This document shows positions 29,631-37,458 of a DNA stretch of 64,000 nucleotides, one piece after another. The position numbers were made by a program, and so were the translations under genes. A model generated the notes under the pieces. That model had not been told where the DNA came from and ran no database searches. It saw only the letters and a list, made by a program, of their open reading frames with translations. Numbering within the stretch: position 1 is the stretch's first letter; each line of letters starts with the position of its first letter. Source of the stretch: Streptomyces sp. NRRL WC-3626 (GTDB lineage: Bacteria; Actinomycetota; Actinomycetes; Streptomycetales; Streptomycetaceae); assembly GCF_000718785.1 (NCBI RefSeq), contig NZ_JOCA01000001.1, positions 186,001 through 250,000 on the forward strand, given 5' to 3'.

Positions 29631-31750
29631 CAGAACCTCCCCTGGTTGAGTGCCGCCTGCAGGGCCTTGGTGGTGCCCGTGCCCCAGTCGCCGTCGACGA
29701 GCAGACCGGCACCGGTCATCTTGTTGAGGTGGCGCTGCATCGCCTCGACCGTGGCGGCGCCGATGTCGCCGTCGACGACGAGCTCCGCGCCCGCCCAGGT
29801 GTTGAGGTGCTGCTGCAGGGCGCGCTTGGAGGCCGGCCCCCACTCCCCGTCGGCGGTGACGCCGATGGCGCGCTGCGTCGCGGTGATCGTCGCGGGACCG
29901 AACTCCCCGTCGACCGGCAGGCGTTCGCCGTCGCTGTAGGCGGTGTACGCGGCCTCGGTGGCGGGCCCCCACAGCCCGTCCGCGGCCGCGCCCACCTTCC
30001 CCTGCAGCCACTTCACCCCGGCCTCGGTGAGCGGGCCGAAGACACCGTCCTCGTCCAGGGGCGGCGTGTGGCCGAGCCCGTTGACCGCCCGCTGCTGCGC
30101 CCGCACGGCGCGGATGGTGGTGATGCCTCCGCCGCTGAAGTTCGGCGACCCGGTGTGGTCCGCGTAGGCCCGCTCGGTGTCCGGGCCCCACATCCCGTCG
30201 GGCGCCGTGCCGACCTTGCTCTGCAGCCACTTGACGCCCGTCTCGGTGAGCGGGCCGAAGATGCCGTCGGTGGCGAGGGCGGGCGTGTATCCGAGGCCGT
30301 TGACGGCCCGCTGCTGCGCGGAGACGGAGCGGATGGTGGCCACGCCCCCGCCGCCTCCGCCCCGGCCGATGTAGGCGACGTACGCGGCCTCGGTGGCGGG
30401 CCCCCACAGCCCGTCCGGGTCGGTGCCGACCTTCGTCTGCAGCCACTTCACCCCGGCGCCGGTCAGCGGGCCGAAGACACCGTCCTCGTCCAGAGGCGGC
30501 GTGTGGCCGAGCCCGTTGACGGCCCGCTGCTGCGCGATGACGGAGCGGACGCCGGTCTCTCCCATGCCGGGGGTGCCCGACTCGCTGTCGCCGATCGGCA
30601 GGGTCGATCCGCTCATGCCGTTGACGACCCACAGCCGCAGTTCCGCGCCCGGGCACTGGGTGGGCGCGAGCGCCGAGTGGTAGGTGGCGTTCAGCGTCCT
30701 GCCCGTGCGCTCGTTCGCGGCGTGATAGAGGCTGCGGATCGCGTTCTTCGCCTCCGTCGTGGCGTCACCGTCGACGCCGATGAAGCACACCCCGATGTGG
30801 CTGGTGTTGTAACCGGCCACGTGCGCCCCCAGGTTGGTCCAGCCCCGGCCCTCGTAGATCCGTCCCTGCCAGTCGACGAGGAAGTTGTAGCCGATGTCGT
30901 CCCAGCCGTTGGAGTCCATGTGGTAGTTCTGGATGGCCCGTACGGTCTGGTACTTGTTGCCGGCGGAGTAGTGCACGGCGAAGCCGACGCGCTGCCCGTA
31001 CGGCACCTTCACCACCTGACGCGGCGGGCGGGCGTTCCACTGGGAGCGGGAGATGACGTCGAGCTGTGCCGGGGCCGACGGGGCCGGCATGCCCGGGTCG
31101 ATGTCGGATCCCGTCTTCGCGTACGAGGTCAGGTTGCCCGGGCAGTCGGTGCCCGGGTTGTTCTTGGAGTGGGGATAGATCGCGTCGCCGGCCTTGCGGT
31201 TGTCGGGGACGGCGGTGCGCAGGTGCCAGATCAGGTCCCTGATCGACTTCTTCATCGCGGACGTCGGCTGCTGAGTGCTCCAGAGCAGGCCGCAGATGGA
31301 GTAGTAGCCCGTGTTCCGCCCGACGTCCCCGTAGCCCGACTCCCTGATGTACCCCGGTGAGTTGGCCTCGCCCCGCTGCAGGCCGCGGCCTTCGTAGACG
31401 TGTCCGTGCGGGCACACCAGGAAGTTGTACTCGATGTCGTCGAAGTCCTCGATGTACTCCTTCGCCCACACTTCGGCGATGTCGCGGCGGCAGTCGTCCT
31501 CGTCGTTCAGGATGCGGGGGACGAGCCCGCGATGGTGGATGAACACACCGCCCTTCCAGGGCGTCCACTCGCGCCCGCTGTTCAGCGGGCCCATGCCGGC
31601 CTGGGCGACGATGGCCTCCTGCGCCGCCCGGTAGGGGAACTCGTAGTCCCAGTAGACCGTCGCGGCTCTGTCCGCGATCAGGTCCGCTCCCGTGGACGTA
31701 TCGGGTACATGGACGGCCCAGGTGGACCGGCGGTGAATGGTGACGGCCAT
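29630..31750 (-). CDS. Two-domain PGRP/amidase with peptidoglycan-binding repeats, no signal peptide
   Basis: 706 residues from MAVTIHRRST; the frame extends upstream but without ribosome site. Two PGRP/amidase-2 domains follow each other, at about 60-190 and 230-380. Each keeps a zinc-site pattern: first IHHRG...IYPHSKN...TDCPG, second AVHYSAG...TYHSAL...TQCPG. Residues 400-620 hold three near-identical modules (QQRAVNGLGHTPPLDEDGVFGP type) and the end adds two shorter peptidoglycan-binding motifs (PVDGEFGPAT, LVVDGDIGAAT). It should cut the amide between MurNAc and the stem peptide. Oddly, no signal peptide is visible, as in phage endolysins, though no phage gene is near. It overlaps the PhoX-like gene. 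Confidence 0.85.
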   Translation of the reverse strand: MAVTIHRRSTWAVHVPDTSTGADLIADRAATVYWDYEFPYRAAQEAIVAQAGMGPLNSGREWTPWKGGVFIHHRGLVPRILNDEDDCRRDIAEVWAKEYIEDFDDIEYNFLVCPHGHVYEGRGLQRGEANSPGYIRESGYGDVGRNTGYYSICGLLWSTQQPTSAMKKSIRDLIWHLRTAVPDNRKAGDAIYPHSKNNPGTDCPGNLTSYAKTGSDIDPGMPAPSAPAQLDVISRSQWNARPPRQVVKVPYGQRVGFAVHYSAGNKYQTVRAIQNYHMDSNGWDDIGYNFLVDWQGRIYEGRGWTNLGAHVAGYNTSHIGVCFIGVDGDATTEAKNAIRSLYHAANERTGRTLNATYHSALAPTQCPGAELRLWVVNGMSGSTLPIGDSESGTPGMGETGVRSVIAQQRAVNGLGHTPPLDEDGVFGPLTGAGVKWLQTKVGTDPDGLWGPATEAAYVAYIGRGGGGGGVATIRSVSAQQRAVNGLGYTPALATDGIFGPLTETGVKWLQSKVGTAPDGMWGPDTERAYADHTGSPNFSGGGITTIRAVRAQQRAVNGLGHTPPLDEDGVFGPLTEAGVKWLQGKVGAAADGLWGPATEAAYTAYSDGERLPVDGEFGPATITATQRAIGVTADGEWGPASKRALQQHLNTWAGAELVVDGDIGAATVEAMQRHLNKMTGAGLLVDGDWGTGTTKALQAALNQGRF
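29945..30535. repeat. Three tandem gene-internal repeats encoding peptidoglycan-binding modules
   Basis: About 156 bases each, at 29945-30100, 30165-30320 and 30380-30535. The outer two are nearly identical at DNA level over their full length; the middle one has diverged more. They point to recent internal duplication inside the amidase gene and could recombine to change module number. Confidence 0.8.
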
Positions 31751-31857
31751 GGCGGCACTCCAGTCGACTGTAGGCAACGGGGCATCCCCGGCCAACGATC
31801 GCCGCGACCGCCCCCGTCCCACCACGCGTTTGCGCCTGACCGCAAAAGCCCAGCCCC

Positions 31858-31946
31858 GACCGCCCCTTCGCCCGTCCGCGACCGGCGCTTCGCCCGTCGC
31901 CGACCGCCCCGTCGCCCGTCCCCGTACCGGCCTTTCACCCGTCCCC
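31858..31946. repeat. Four tandem copies of a 22-base repeat
   Basis: Units begin at 31858, 31880, 31902 and 31924, the last with one extra base. Each carries ACCGSCSC followed by a TTCGCCCGTC-like core. They fill the gap between the stop of the glutamine amidotransferase gene and the start of the amidase gene. There is no spacer between units, so this is not a CRISPR array. Confidence 0.7.
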
Positions 31947-31954
31947 GCCCGGAC

Positions 31955-32788
31955 CTAGCCCGCCGCCGGCGCGAACCCCGCCATCCTGTCGCCCTCCGGC
32001 TGGACGACGCCGCAGGTGCCCTCGGGGACGGCGTTCCAGGCGCCGGGCAGGTCGCCCAGGGGTTCGGAGACGATGAGGCGGGCGTCGCCGGAGATCTCGC
32101 GCAGGAACTCCAGGTCCGGGTGGAGGGAGCGCAGTGTCTCCACGCGCGAGCTGTAGAAGAGCGAACGCGACTGCTGCTGGGTGGAGTAGCGGAACGCCCA
32201 CAGGCGTGCGCCGTCGGTCACCGCGACCGTCATCTGCAGCGGGAACTCCACGCCGTGCTCATGGCCGACGCGTTCCACCAGGCCCGCCATCCGGGCGACG
32301 GCGCCGGGCGGATCCTCCTCCAGACCGAGGGTCAGCGACAGATAGAACATCATCTCCGAGTCCGTGGAGCCCTCGACGTACGGGAACAGGTGCGGCGCGA
32401 CGCGGAGGGCGAGGTCCCGCCGGAGCAGGTGGAACTCGGCGACGGCCCCGTTGTGCATCCACATCCAGCGGCCGTAGCGGAAGGGATGGCAGTTGGTCTG
32501 CTGCACCGCCGTACCGGTCGAGGCGCGGATGTGGGCGAAGAAGAGCGGCGAGACGACATGCCCGGCGATCTCCCGCAGATTGCGGTCGCTCCACGCCGGG
32601 CCGATGTCCCGGACCACCGCGGGGCTGTCCTTGTCCGGCGCGTACCAGCCGACGCCGAACCCGTCGCCGTTGGTCGTCTCGACGCCCATCCTCGCGTGCA
32701 GACTCTGGTCGATCAGCGAGTGCGCCGGCCGGTAGAGAATGCTGTCCAGCAGGATCGGCGTGCCCGAATAGGCGAGCCAACGGCACAT
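31955..32788 (-). CDS. Class II glutamine amidotransferase (EgtC/YafJ-like)
   Basis: 277 residues. Cys2 directly after the initiator (MCRWLAYSG) is the N-terminal nucleophile after methionine removal. RASTGTAVQQTNCHPF and WMWMHNGAVAEF contain the conserved glutamine-binding residues; EGSTDSEMMFYL is typical of the YafJ/EgtC class. In mycobacteria the relative EgtC is a gamma-glutamyl hydrolase in ergothioneine synthesis, but egtA, B, D and E are not near here, so a different substrate is likely. The gene lies 19 bases downstream of the DAG kinase-like gene on the same strand. Confidence 0.88.
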   Translation of the reverse strand: MCRWLAYSGTPILLDSILYRPAHSLIDQSLHARMGVETTNGDGFGVGWYAPDKDSPAVVRDIGPAWSDRNLREIAGHVVSPLFFAHIRASTGTAVQQTNCHPFRYGRWMWMHNGAVAEFHLLRRDLALRVAPHLFPYVEGSTDSEMMFYLSLTLGLEEDPPGAVARMAGLVERVGHEHGVEFPLQMTVAVTDGARLWAFRYSTQQQSRSLFYSSRVETLRSLHPDLEFLREISGDARLIVSEPLGDLPGAWNAVPEGTCGVVQPEGDRMAGFAPAAG

Positions 32789-32806
32789 CGTCCACCGCCT
32801 TCCCGG

Positions 32807-34126
32807 TCACGGCCGCGACCGTCGTGGCACGGACCCCCGGCGTCCCAGCGCGAGCCGGGCCACCCGCAGCCAGTCGGGTGCCCCGCCGCCCCGCCGCGTA
32901 CGCACCGCATCGCGTGGAACGCGCACCCGCAGCGCCCCGGGAGCGATCCGGCACACCACGGGGGCCGGCAGCAGCACGTGCTCCCCGTCCACACCGGCCG
33001 GAACGGCCGCGGTGTCCGCCTCGACCACGACCTCCCCGGCGGTGAGCCGCAGCAGACCGGCCGCGCGGGGGCCGCGCGCCATCCCCGCGGCCCGCACCGC
33101 GCCCTCCACCCGCACGCCCAGCACGCCGAGCCGTCCGGAGTCCAGCCGCTCCCTGCGCCCCGGCCGGGACGCGTCGACCGCCCGCAGATACGGGTTGTTG
33201 CTGACCAGCAGTGCCTGAAGACCGTCCGCGCGGGTGCCGTCGGCCAGCATCCGCAGCCGGGGCGCGGAGGGACCGGACAGCAGGCCGGGCATCATGCGCA
33301 GCGCGGTCCGTCGCTTCTCGTCCCGGTACGCGGGATCGCCGACGACCTCCGCGTACGTGCCGAAGGAGGCGTTGTTGACGAAGACCCGGCCGGCCGCGAA
33401 GCCGAGGTCCACGCGGAGTTCTACGCCGTCCGTCAGGGCGTCGAGGGCCTTCGCAGGATCGTCGCGGTCGAGGCCGAGGTCGAGCGCGAAGTGGTTGCGG
33501 GTGCCGGCCGGGACCACCAGGAACGGCAGGTGGTGCCGGGCGGCGACCTCCGCCACCAGTGCCTGGGTGCCGTCCCCTCCGGCCACCGCCAGCAGATCGG
33601 CTCCGTCGCGTACGGCGTCCTCGGCGAGCGCGGCCACGTCCTGGTGCCCGGGGCCGAGCAGCGTCACCCGCACACCCGCCGCGCGCGCCCGGTCCGCCAG
33701 CCGGAAGCGGTCGACCTTGCCGCCGCCCGAGCGGGGGTTCATCAGGGCCCAGGGCCGGACCGGCCGCGGTGCGTGTTCGGGTTCGGCGGTCGCGGGCGCC
33801 AGTGCCGTCCGGGCCGCGCCCACGGCCAGCGCCCACAGCGCCAGGGACGCCACGGCGGGTCCCAGCATGCCGCCGGCCGCGTACAGCGCGAGCACCGTCA
33901 GCGGGGCCGCCACGCACAGGGCCGCTCCGAGGAGCCGCACCGTCCCGGAGTGGGCGAGCGTCCACCACAGCCCCATGGCCGCGAGGGCGAGCCCGGCGAG
34001 GCCGAGCAGCACCCAGAGCACACTGCGCGGACCGGCGGCGGCCAGCGGGACCAGCGCCCCCGCCGTGAGGGCGAGGAGCGCCAGTCGTGCCCACGCCGCG
34101 TCCCGCGGGACGCCGGTCCGCGCCAC
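32807..34126 (-). CDS. Diacylglycerol kinase-like lipid kinase with N-terminal membrane helices
   Basis: 439 residues. Three or four membrane helices cover 12-110 (LALLALTAGALVPLAAA, VLWVLLGLAGLALAAMGLWW). The kinase domain has NPRSGGGK at 130-137 and the nucleotide-binding GGDGT at 183-187, followed by VVPAGTRNHFALDLGLD. The family phosphorylates diacylglycerol or related lipid alcohols with ATP. The fused membrane part would hold it at the bilayer. It lies between the glutamine amidotransferase gene and a small membrane protein gene, all leftward and closely packed. Confidence 0.9.
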   Translation of the reverse strand: MARTGVPRDAAWARLALLALTAGALVPLAAAGPRSVLWVLLGLAGLALAAMGLWWTLAHSGTVRLLGAALCVAAPLTVLALYAAGGMLGPAVASLALWALAVGAARTALAPATAEPEHAPRPVRPWALMNPRSGGGKVDRFRLADRARAAGVRVTLLGPGHQDVAALAEDAVRDGADLLAVAGGDGTQALVAEVAARHHLPFLVVPAGTRNHFALDLGLDRDDPAKALDALTDGVELRVDLGFAAGRVFVNNASFGTYAEVVGDPAYRDEKRRTALRMMPGLLSGPSAPRLRMLADGTRADGLQALLVSNNPYLRAVDASRPGRRERLDSGRLGVLGVRVEGAVRAAGMARGPRAAGLLRLTAGEVVVEADTAAVPAGVDGEHVLLPAPVVCRIAPGALRVRVPRDAVRTRRGGGAPDWLRVARLALGRRGSVPRRSRP

Positions 34127-34136
34127 GGCCCGGGAC

Positions 34137-34586
34137 TCACCGCCCGGCGCGGGAGTCCGAACGCGGCATGCACAGGGCCCAGATGATGAAGCCCGAGAAC
34201 GCGATCATCACGACCGACCAGACCGGGTAGTACGGCAGGGACAGGAAGTTCGCGATGATGATGAGTCCGGCGATCGTCACACCGGCGATGCGCGCCCACA
34301 GGGCCCCGCGGGCCAGACCGAGGCTGACGAGCACCCCGATCGCGCCGAGCACCAGATGGGTCCAGCCCCAGGACGTGAGGTCGAACTTGAAGACGTAGTT
34401 CTGCGTCGTGACGAAGACGTCGTCCTCGGCGATGCCCATGATGCCCCGGAAGATGTCGAGCACTCCCACGATCATCAGGGTGACGGCGGCGAAGACCGTC
34501 AGGCCGCCCGCCCACTCCCGCTTCGCCGACCGTGCGTACGTGCCGGTCGCCGGGCGTGCGCCGTGTGTCGGATGTGTGGTTGCCAT
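34137..34586 (-). CDS. Small integral membrane protein (DUF7144-like)
   Basis: 149 residues with four membrane helices at about 26-48, 70-92, 97-117 and 120-142. The stretch between helices, DIFRGIMGIAEDDVFVTTQNYVFKFDLTSWGWTHL, is conserved in a family common in actinobacteria (I recall it as DUF7144). The function is unknown. It is 10 bases upstream of the DAG kinase-like gene and 28 bases downstream of the SHOCT protein gene on the same strand. Confidence 0.78.
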   Translation of the reverse strand: MATTHPTHGARPATGTYARSAKREWAGGLTVFAAVTLMIVGVLDIFRGIMGIAEDDVFVTTQNYVFKFDLTSWGWTHLVLGAIGVLVSLGLARGALWARIAGVTIAGLIIIANFLSLPYYPVWSVVMIAFSGFIIWALCMPRSDSRAGR

Positions 34587-34614
34587 CGCGTTGCCTCGAT
34601 TCGGTGTCGTGCGG

Positions 34615-35085
34615 TCAGCGCCCCGTGGACGAGGCGTACGGTCCCCGGTGTTCCGCCGGGCCGTGCCCGCTCAGGACCAGTTCCTTCGCCCTGCGGAACT
34701 CGTCGTCCGAGATGTCGCCGCGTGCCTTGATCTCGGACAGCCGGGCGAGTTCGTCGACGCTGCTGGTGTGTCCGCCCGCGCCCTTGGCGGTCTCGCGGAC
34801 GTAGCTGTCGAAGGCGTCCTGCTGTGCGCGTGCCTGCGCCCGCTCACGGTGTCCCATGTTCTTGCCGCGGGCGATCACGTAGACGAACACGCCCAGGAAG
34901 GGCAGGACGACCGTGAACACCAGCCAGCCGGTCTTGGCCCAGCCGCTCAGGTCGTCGTCGCGGAAGATGTCCATGACGACCCGGAAGAGCAGCACGAACC
35001 ACATGATCCACAGAAAGATGATCAGGATGGTCCAGAAGGCACTCAGCAGCGGATAGTCGTACGCGAGGTACGTCGCACCACTCAT
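34615..35085 (-). CDS. PLDc_N / SHOCT-domain membrane protein
   Basis: 156 residues from MSGATYLAYDY, which has GGAGGACC upstream; the frame continues 22 codons further without support. Two membrane helices at about 12-36 and 47-68 form the PLDc_N module (FRVVMDIFRDDDLSGWAKTGW). The C-terminus is a SHOCT domain, SVDELARLSEIKARGDISDDEFRRAKELVL. This combination is frequent in actinobacteria and has no known enzyme function. It begins the leftward cluster and is divergent from the DUF2252 gene. Confidence 0.85.
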   Translation of the reverse strand: MSGATYLAYDYPLLSAFWTILIIFLWIMWFVLLFRVVMDIFRDDDLSGWAKTGWLVFTVVLPFLGVFVYVIARGKNMGHRERAQARAQQDAFDSYVRETAKGAGGHTSSVDELARLSEIKARGDISDDEFRRAKELVLSGHGPAEHRGPYASSTGR

Positions 35086-35244
35086 CTCGGTCCTCCGTTC
35101 CGGGCCTGCGCCCGACATGCCGTTCGCCCCCACGCTCAGCGTCCGCCCCACATGGCCGGTGCCGCCTCACCCGGGACGGGTGATCCGCTCGCGGCGCCCG
35201 CGCGGTGCGATGGGGGCGAGGATTCACGTCGTACGGAGGCAGGG

Positions 35245-36648
35245 ATGGCCGTACAGGATTCGTTCAGCGCACCGCTCTCCCCCGCCGAGCGGGCCGCGCA
35301 GGGGAAGTCCGCGCGCGACCGGGCGCCGCGTTCGTGCCACGGCCGGTTCGAGGCGGCCCGGAAAAGGCCGGACCCCGTCGACGTGATCGAGCGGCAGTCG
35401 GCGACCCGGCTGCCCGAGCTGGTGCCGGTCCGCTACGGACGCATGCTGGAGTCGCCGTTCCGGTTCTACCGGGGCGCGGCGGCCATCATGGCGGCGGATC
35501 TCGGCCCGGCCCCCGACACGGGTCTGACCGTGCAGCTCTGCGGCGACGCCCATCTGCTGAACTTCCGCCTGCTGGCCTCCCCCGAACGCCATCTCGTCTT
35601 CGACATCAACGACTTCGACGAGACCCACCCCGGCCCCTTCGAATGGGACGTCAAGCGGCTCGCGGCGAGCTTCGCGATCGCCGGCCGGGCGAACGGCTTC
35701 CCGGTGGAGGAGCAGAACGGCGCGGTGCGCACCTGTGTGGCGGCGTACCGCGCGCGCATGCGGGAGTTCGCCGGGATGCGCACCCTCGACATCTGGTACG
35801 CGCAGGACGACGCCGACCGGCTGCGGGAGCTGATGGCCTCGTCGATGGACCGCGAGGCCCGCCGCCGTACCGCCGAGGCGACGAAGCACGCACGGACCCG
35901 CACCCATCTCCAGGCCTTCGCGAAACTCACCCGTGCCACGGCCCGGGGCAGGCGCATCGCACCGGACCCGCCGCTGATCACACCTCTGGACGACCTGGTG
36001 GAGGACCCCTCCGCCGAGGGGGAGGCGCTGCGCGCGGTCCTGGACGGCTACGCGCGCTCCCTCCCGTCGGAGCGGCGGCATCTGCTGGGCCGCTACCACC
36101 TGGCCGACATCGCCCGGAAGGTGGTCGGCGTCGGCAGTGTCGGCACCCGCTGCTGGATCGTGCTGCTGCTCGGCCGGGACGACGACGATCCCCTGCTGCT
36201 GCAGGCCAAGGAGGCGCAGGAGTCGGTGCTCGCCGCGCACACGGAGGGCGAGCCGTACGACAATCAGGGCCGCCGGGTCGTCGCGGGTCAGCGGCTGATC
36301 CAGACGACCAGCGACATCCTGCTCGGCTGGACCCACACCGTGGGCCTCGACGGCCGCCCCCGCGACTTCTATGTCCGGCAGCTGCGCGACTGGAAGGGCA
36401 TCGCCCGCCCGGAGACCATGGACCCGGGTCTGCTGCGGCTGTTCGCGCGGCTGTGCGGGGCGAGCCTGGCGCGGGCCCACGCCCGCTCCGGCGACCCGGT
36501 CGCCATCGCCGCGTATCTGGGCCGCAGCGACCGCTTCGAGCGGGCGCTCACCGGGTTCGCCCAGGACTACGCCGACCGCAACGAGCGGGATTTCGCGACG
36601 CTGGGCGCGGCCGTACGCTCCGGCAGGGTGCGTGCCGAGAGCCTGTGA
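35245..36648 (+). CDS. DUF2252-family protein
   Basis: 467 residues from MAVQDSFSAP, preceded by GGAGGCAGGG; the open frame reads 279 codons further upstream but passes through the divergent gene. The family signature is clear: ESPFRFYRGAAAIMAADL, VQLCGDAHLLNFR, LVFDINDFDETHPGPFEWDVKRLAAS, VVGVGSVGTRCWIVLL and DFYVRQLRDWKG. The fold is related to aminoglycoside/homoserine kinase-like proteins, but no substrate is established. It is divergent from the SHOCT gene. Confidence 0.9.
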   Translation: MAVQDSFSAPLSPAERAAQGKSARDRAPRSCHGRFEAARKRPDPVDVIERQSATRLPELVPVRYGRMLESPFRFYRGAAAIMAADLGPAPDTGLTVQLCGDAHLLNFRLLASPERHLVFDINDFDETHPGPFEWDVKRLAASFAIAGRANGFPVEEQNGAVRTCVAAYRARMREFAGMRTLDIWYAQDDADRLRELMASSMDREARRRTAEATKHARTRTHLQAFAKLTRATARGRRIAPDPPLITPLDDLVEDPSAEGEALRAVLDGYARSLPSERRHLLGRYHLADIARKVVGVGSVGTRCWIVLLLGRDDDDPLLLQAKEAQESVLAAHTEGEPYDNQGRRVVAGQRLIQTTSDILLGWTHTVGLDGRPRDFYVRQLRDWKGIARPETMDPGLLRLFARLCGASLARAHARSGDPVAIAAYLGRSDRFERALTGFAQDYADRNERDFATLGAAVRSGRVRAESL

Positions 36649-36663
36649 CGGGGAGGGCGCCCG

Positions 36664-36861
36664 CTATTCCGGTGCCTGGCGCAGCTCCAGGATGCGCAGG
36701 CCCAGGGACTGGCAGCGGGCGAGCAGCCCGTACAGGTGCGCCTCGTCGACGACGTGCCCGAACAGCAGGGTCTGGCCGGACATCGTCACATGGTCGAGTT
36801 CCGGAAACACCTTGATCAGCGGTTCCGAGAGGTGTCCGTCGACGCGGATCTCGTAGCGCAT
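36664..36861 (-). CDS. Small conserved protein, unknown function
   Basis: 65 residues. MRYEIRVDGHLSEPLIKVFPEL and LFGHVVDEAHLYGLLARCQSLGLRILELRQ resemble a short family seen in many actinobacteria, built on beta-alpha-beta units. It has no motif that tells function. It converges with the DUF2252 gene, 15 bases away, and lies downstream of the membrane-protein gene on the same strand. Confidence 0.7.
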   Translation of the reverse strand: MRYEIRVDGHLSEPLIKVFPELDHVTMSGQTLLFGHVVDEAHLYGLLARCQSLGLRILELRQAPE

Positions 36862-36946
36862 GAGCCGCTCCCCGGGTGGCCTGCCCGTACCCTGCGATCG
36901 TCCGCCGCCGGGCGGCTGCCCGGCTCACCCCGTAGAGGTGACCGGC

Positions 36947-37438
36947 TCACTTCTTCAGCCACAGCTTGCAGGAGAGGATCACCAGACCGAGGACGAGGTT
37001 CACGGTCGCCGACAGCACGATCAGGCGCCGCCCCGCGCCCGCCCGGCGGGCCGCCGCCGCGGACCACCCCACCTGCCCGGCCACGGCGACGGACAGCGCG
37101 AACCACTGCGTGCTCTGCACCCCGAGCCCGAGCACGGGGCTGACGGCCACGGCGGCCGCCGGCGGCACGGCGGCCTTGACGACCGTCCACTCCTCCCGGC
37201 ACGCCCGCAGCACGTCGTGCCGGTCCGGGGTGCGCCGCGCCAGCCGCTCGCCGAACAGCTGCGCGTGCACGTGCGCGATCCAGAACACCCCGCCGGTGAG
37301 CAACAGCAGCAGCACCATCTCCACCCGCGGGAACGAGCCGAGCGCACCCGCGCCGACGATCACCGAGGCCGCGAGCATGGACCCGTAGACACCGCCGGTG
37401 TAGTCGCTGTGCGCCCTGCGCTCGGTGTCGGACTTCAC
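36947..37438 (-). CDS. Four-helix membrane protein, unknown function
   Basis: 163 residues from the GTG of VKSDTERRAHSDYTGGVYG; a second GTG four codons upstream (37450) is possible. Membrane segments at about 17-38, 42-64, 95-117 and 135-158. GGVYGSMLAASVIVGAGALG and LGLVILSCKLWLKK fit a VIT/integral-membrane type of small protein with no known role. It follows the LuxR gene by about 20 bases on the same strand, so they may be co-transcribed. The very long open frame to 41290 in this frame is a high-GC artefact. Confidence 0.68.
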   Translation of the reverse strand: MKSDTERRAHSDYTGGVYGSMLAASVIVGAGALGSFPRVEMVLLLLLTGGVFWIAHVHAQLFGERLARRTPDRHDVLRACREEWTVVKAAVPPAAAVAVSPVLGLGVQSTQWFALSVAVAGQVGWSAAAARRAGAGRRLIVLSATVNLVLGLVILSCKLWLKK

Positions 37439-37458
37439 GGACGTGCGCACCCCCCTCG

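Noticed and set aside
31858..31946. CRISPR array
   Set aside because: The 22-base units adjoin each other without spacers, and no cas gene is present.
31955..32788. Ergothioneine gene egtC
   Set aside because: The fold fits, but none of egtA, egtB, egtD or egtE is adjacent.
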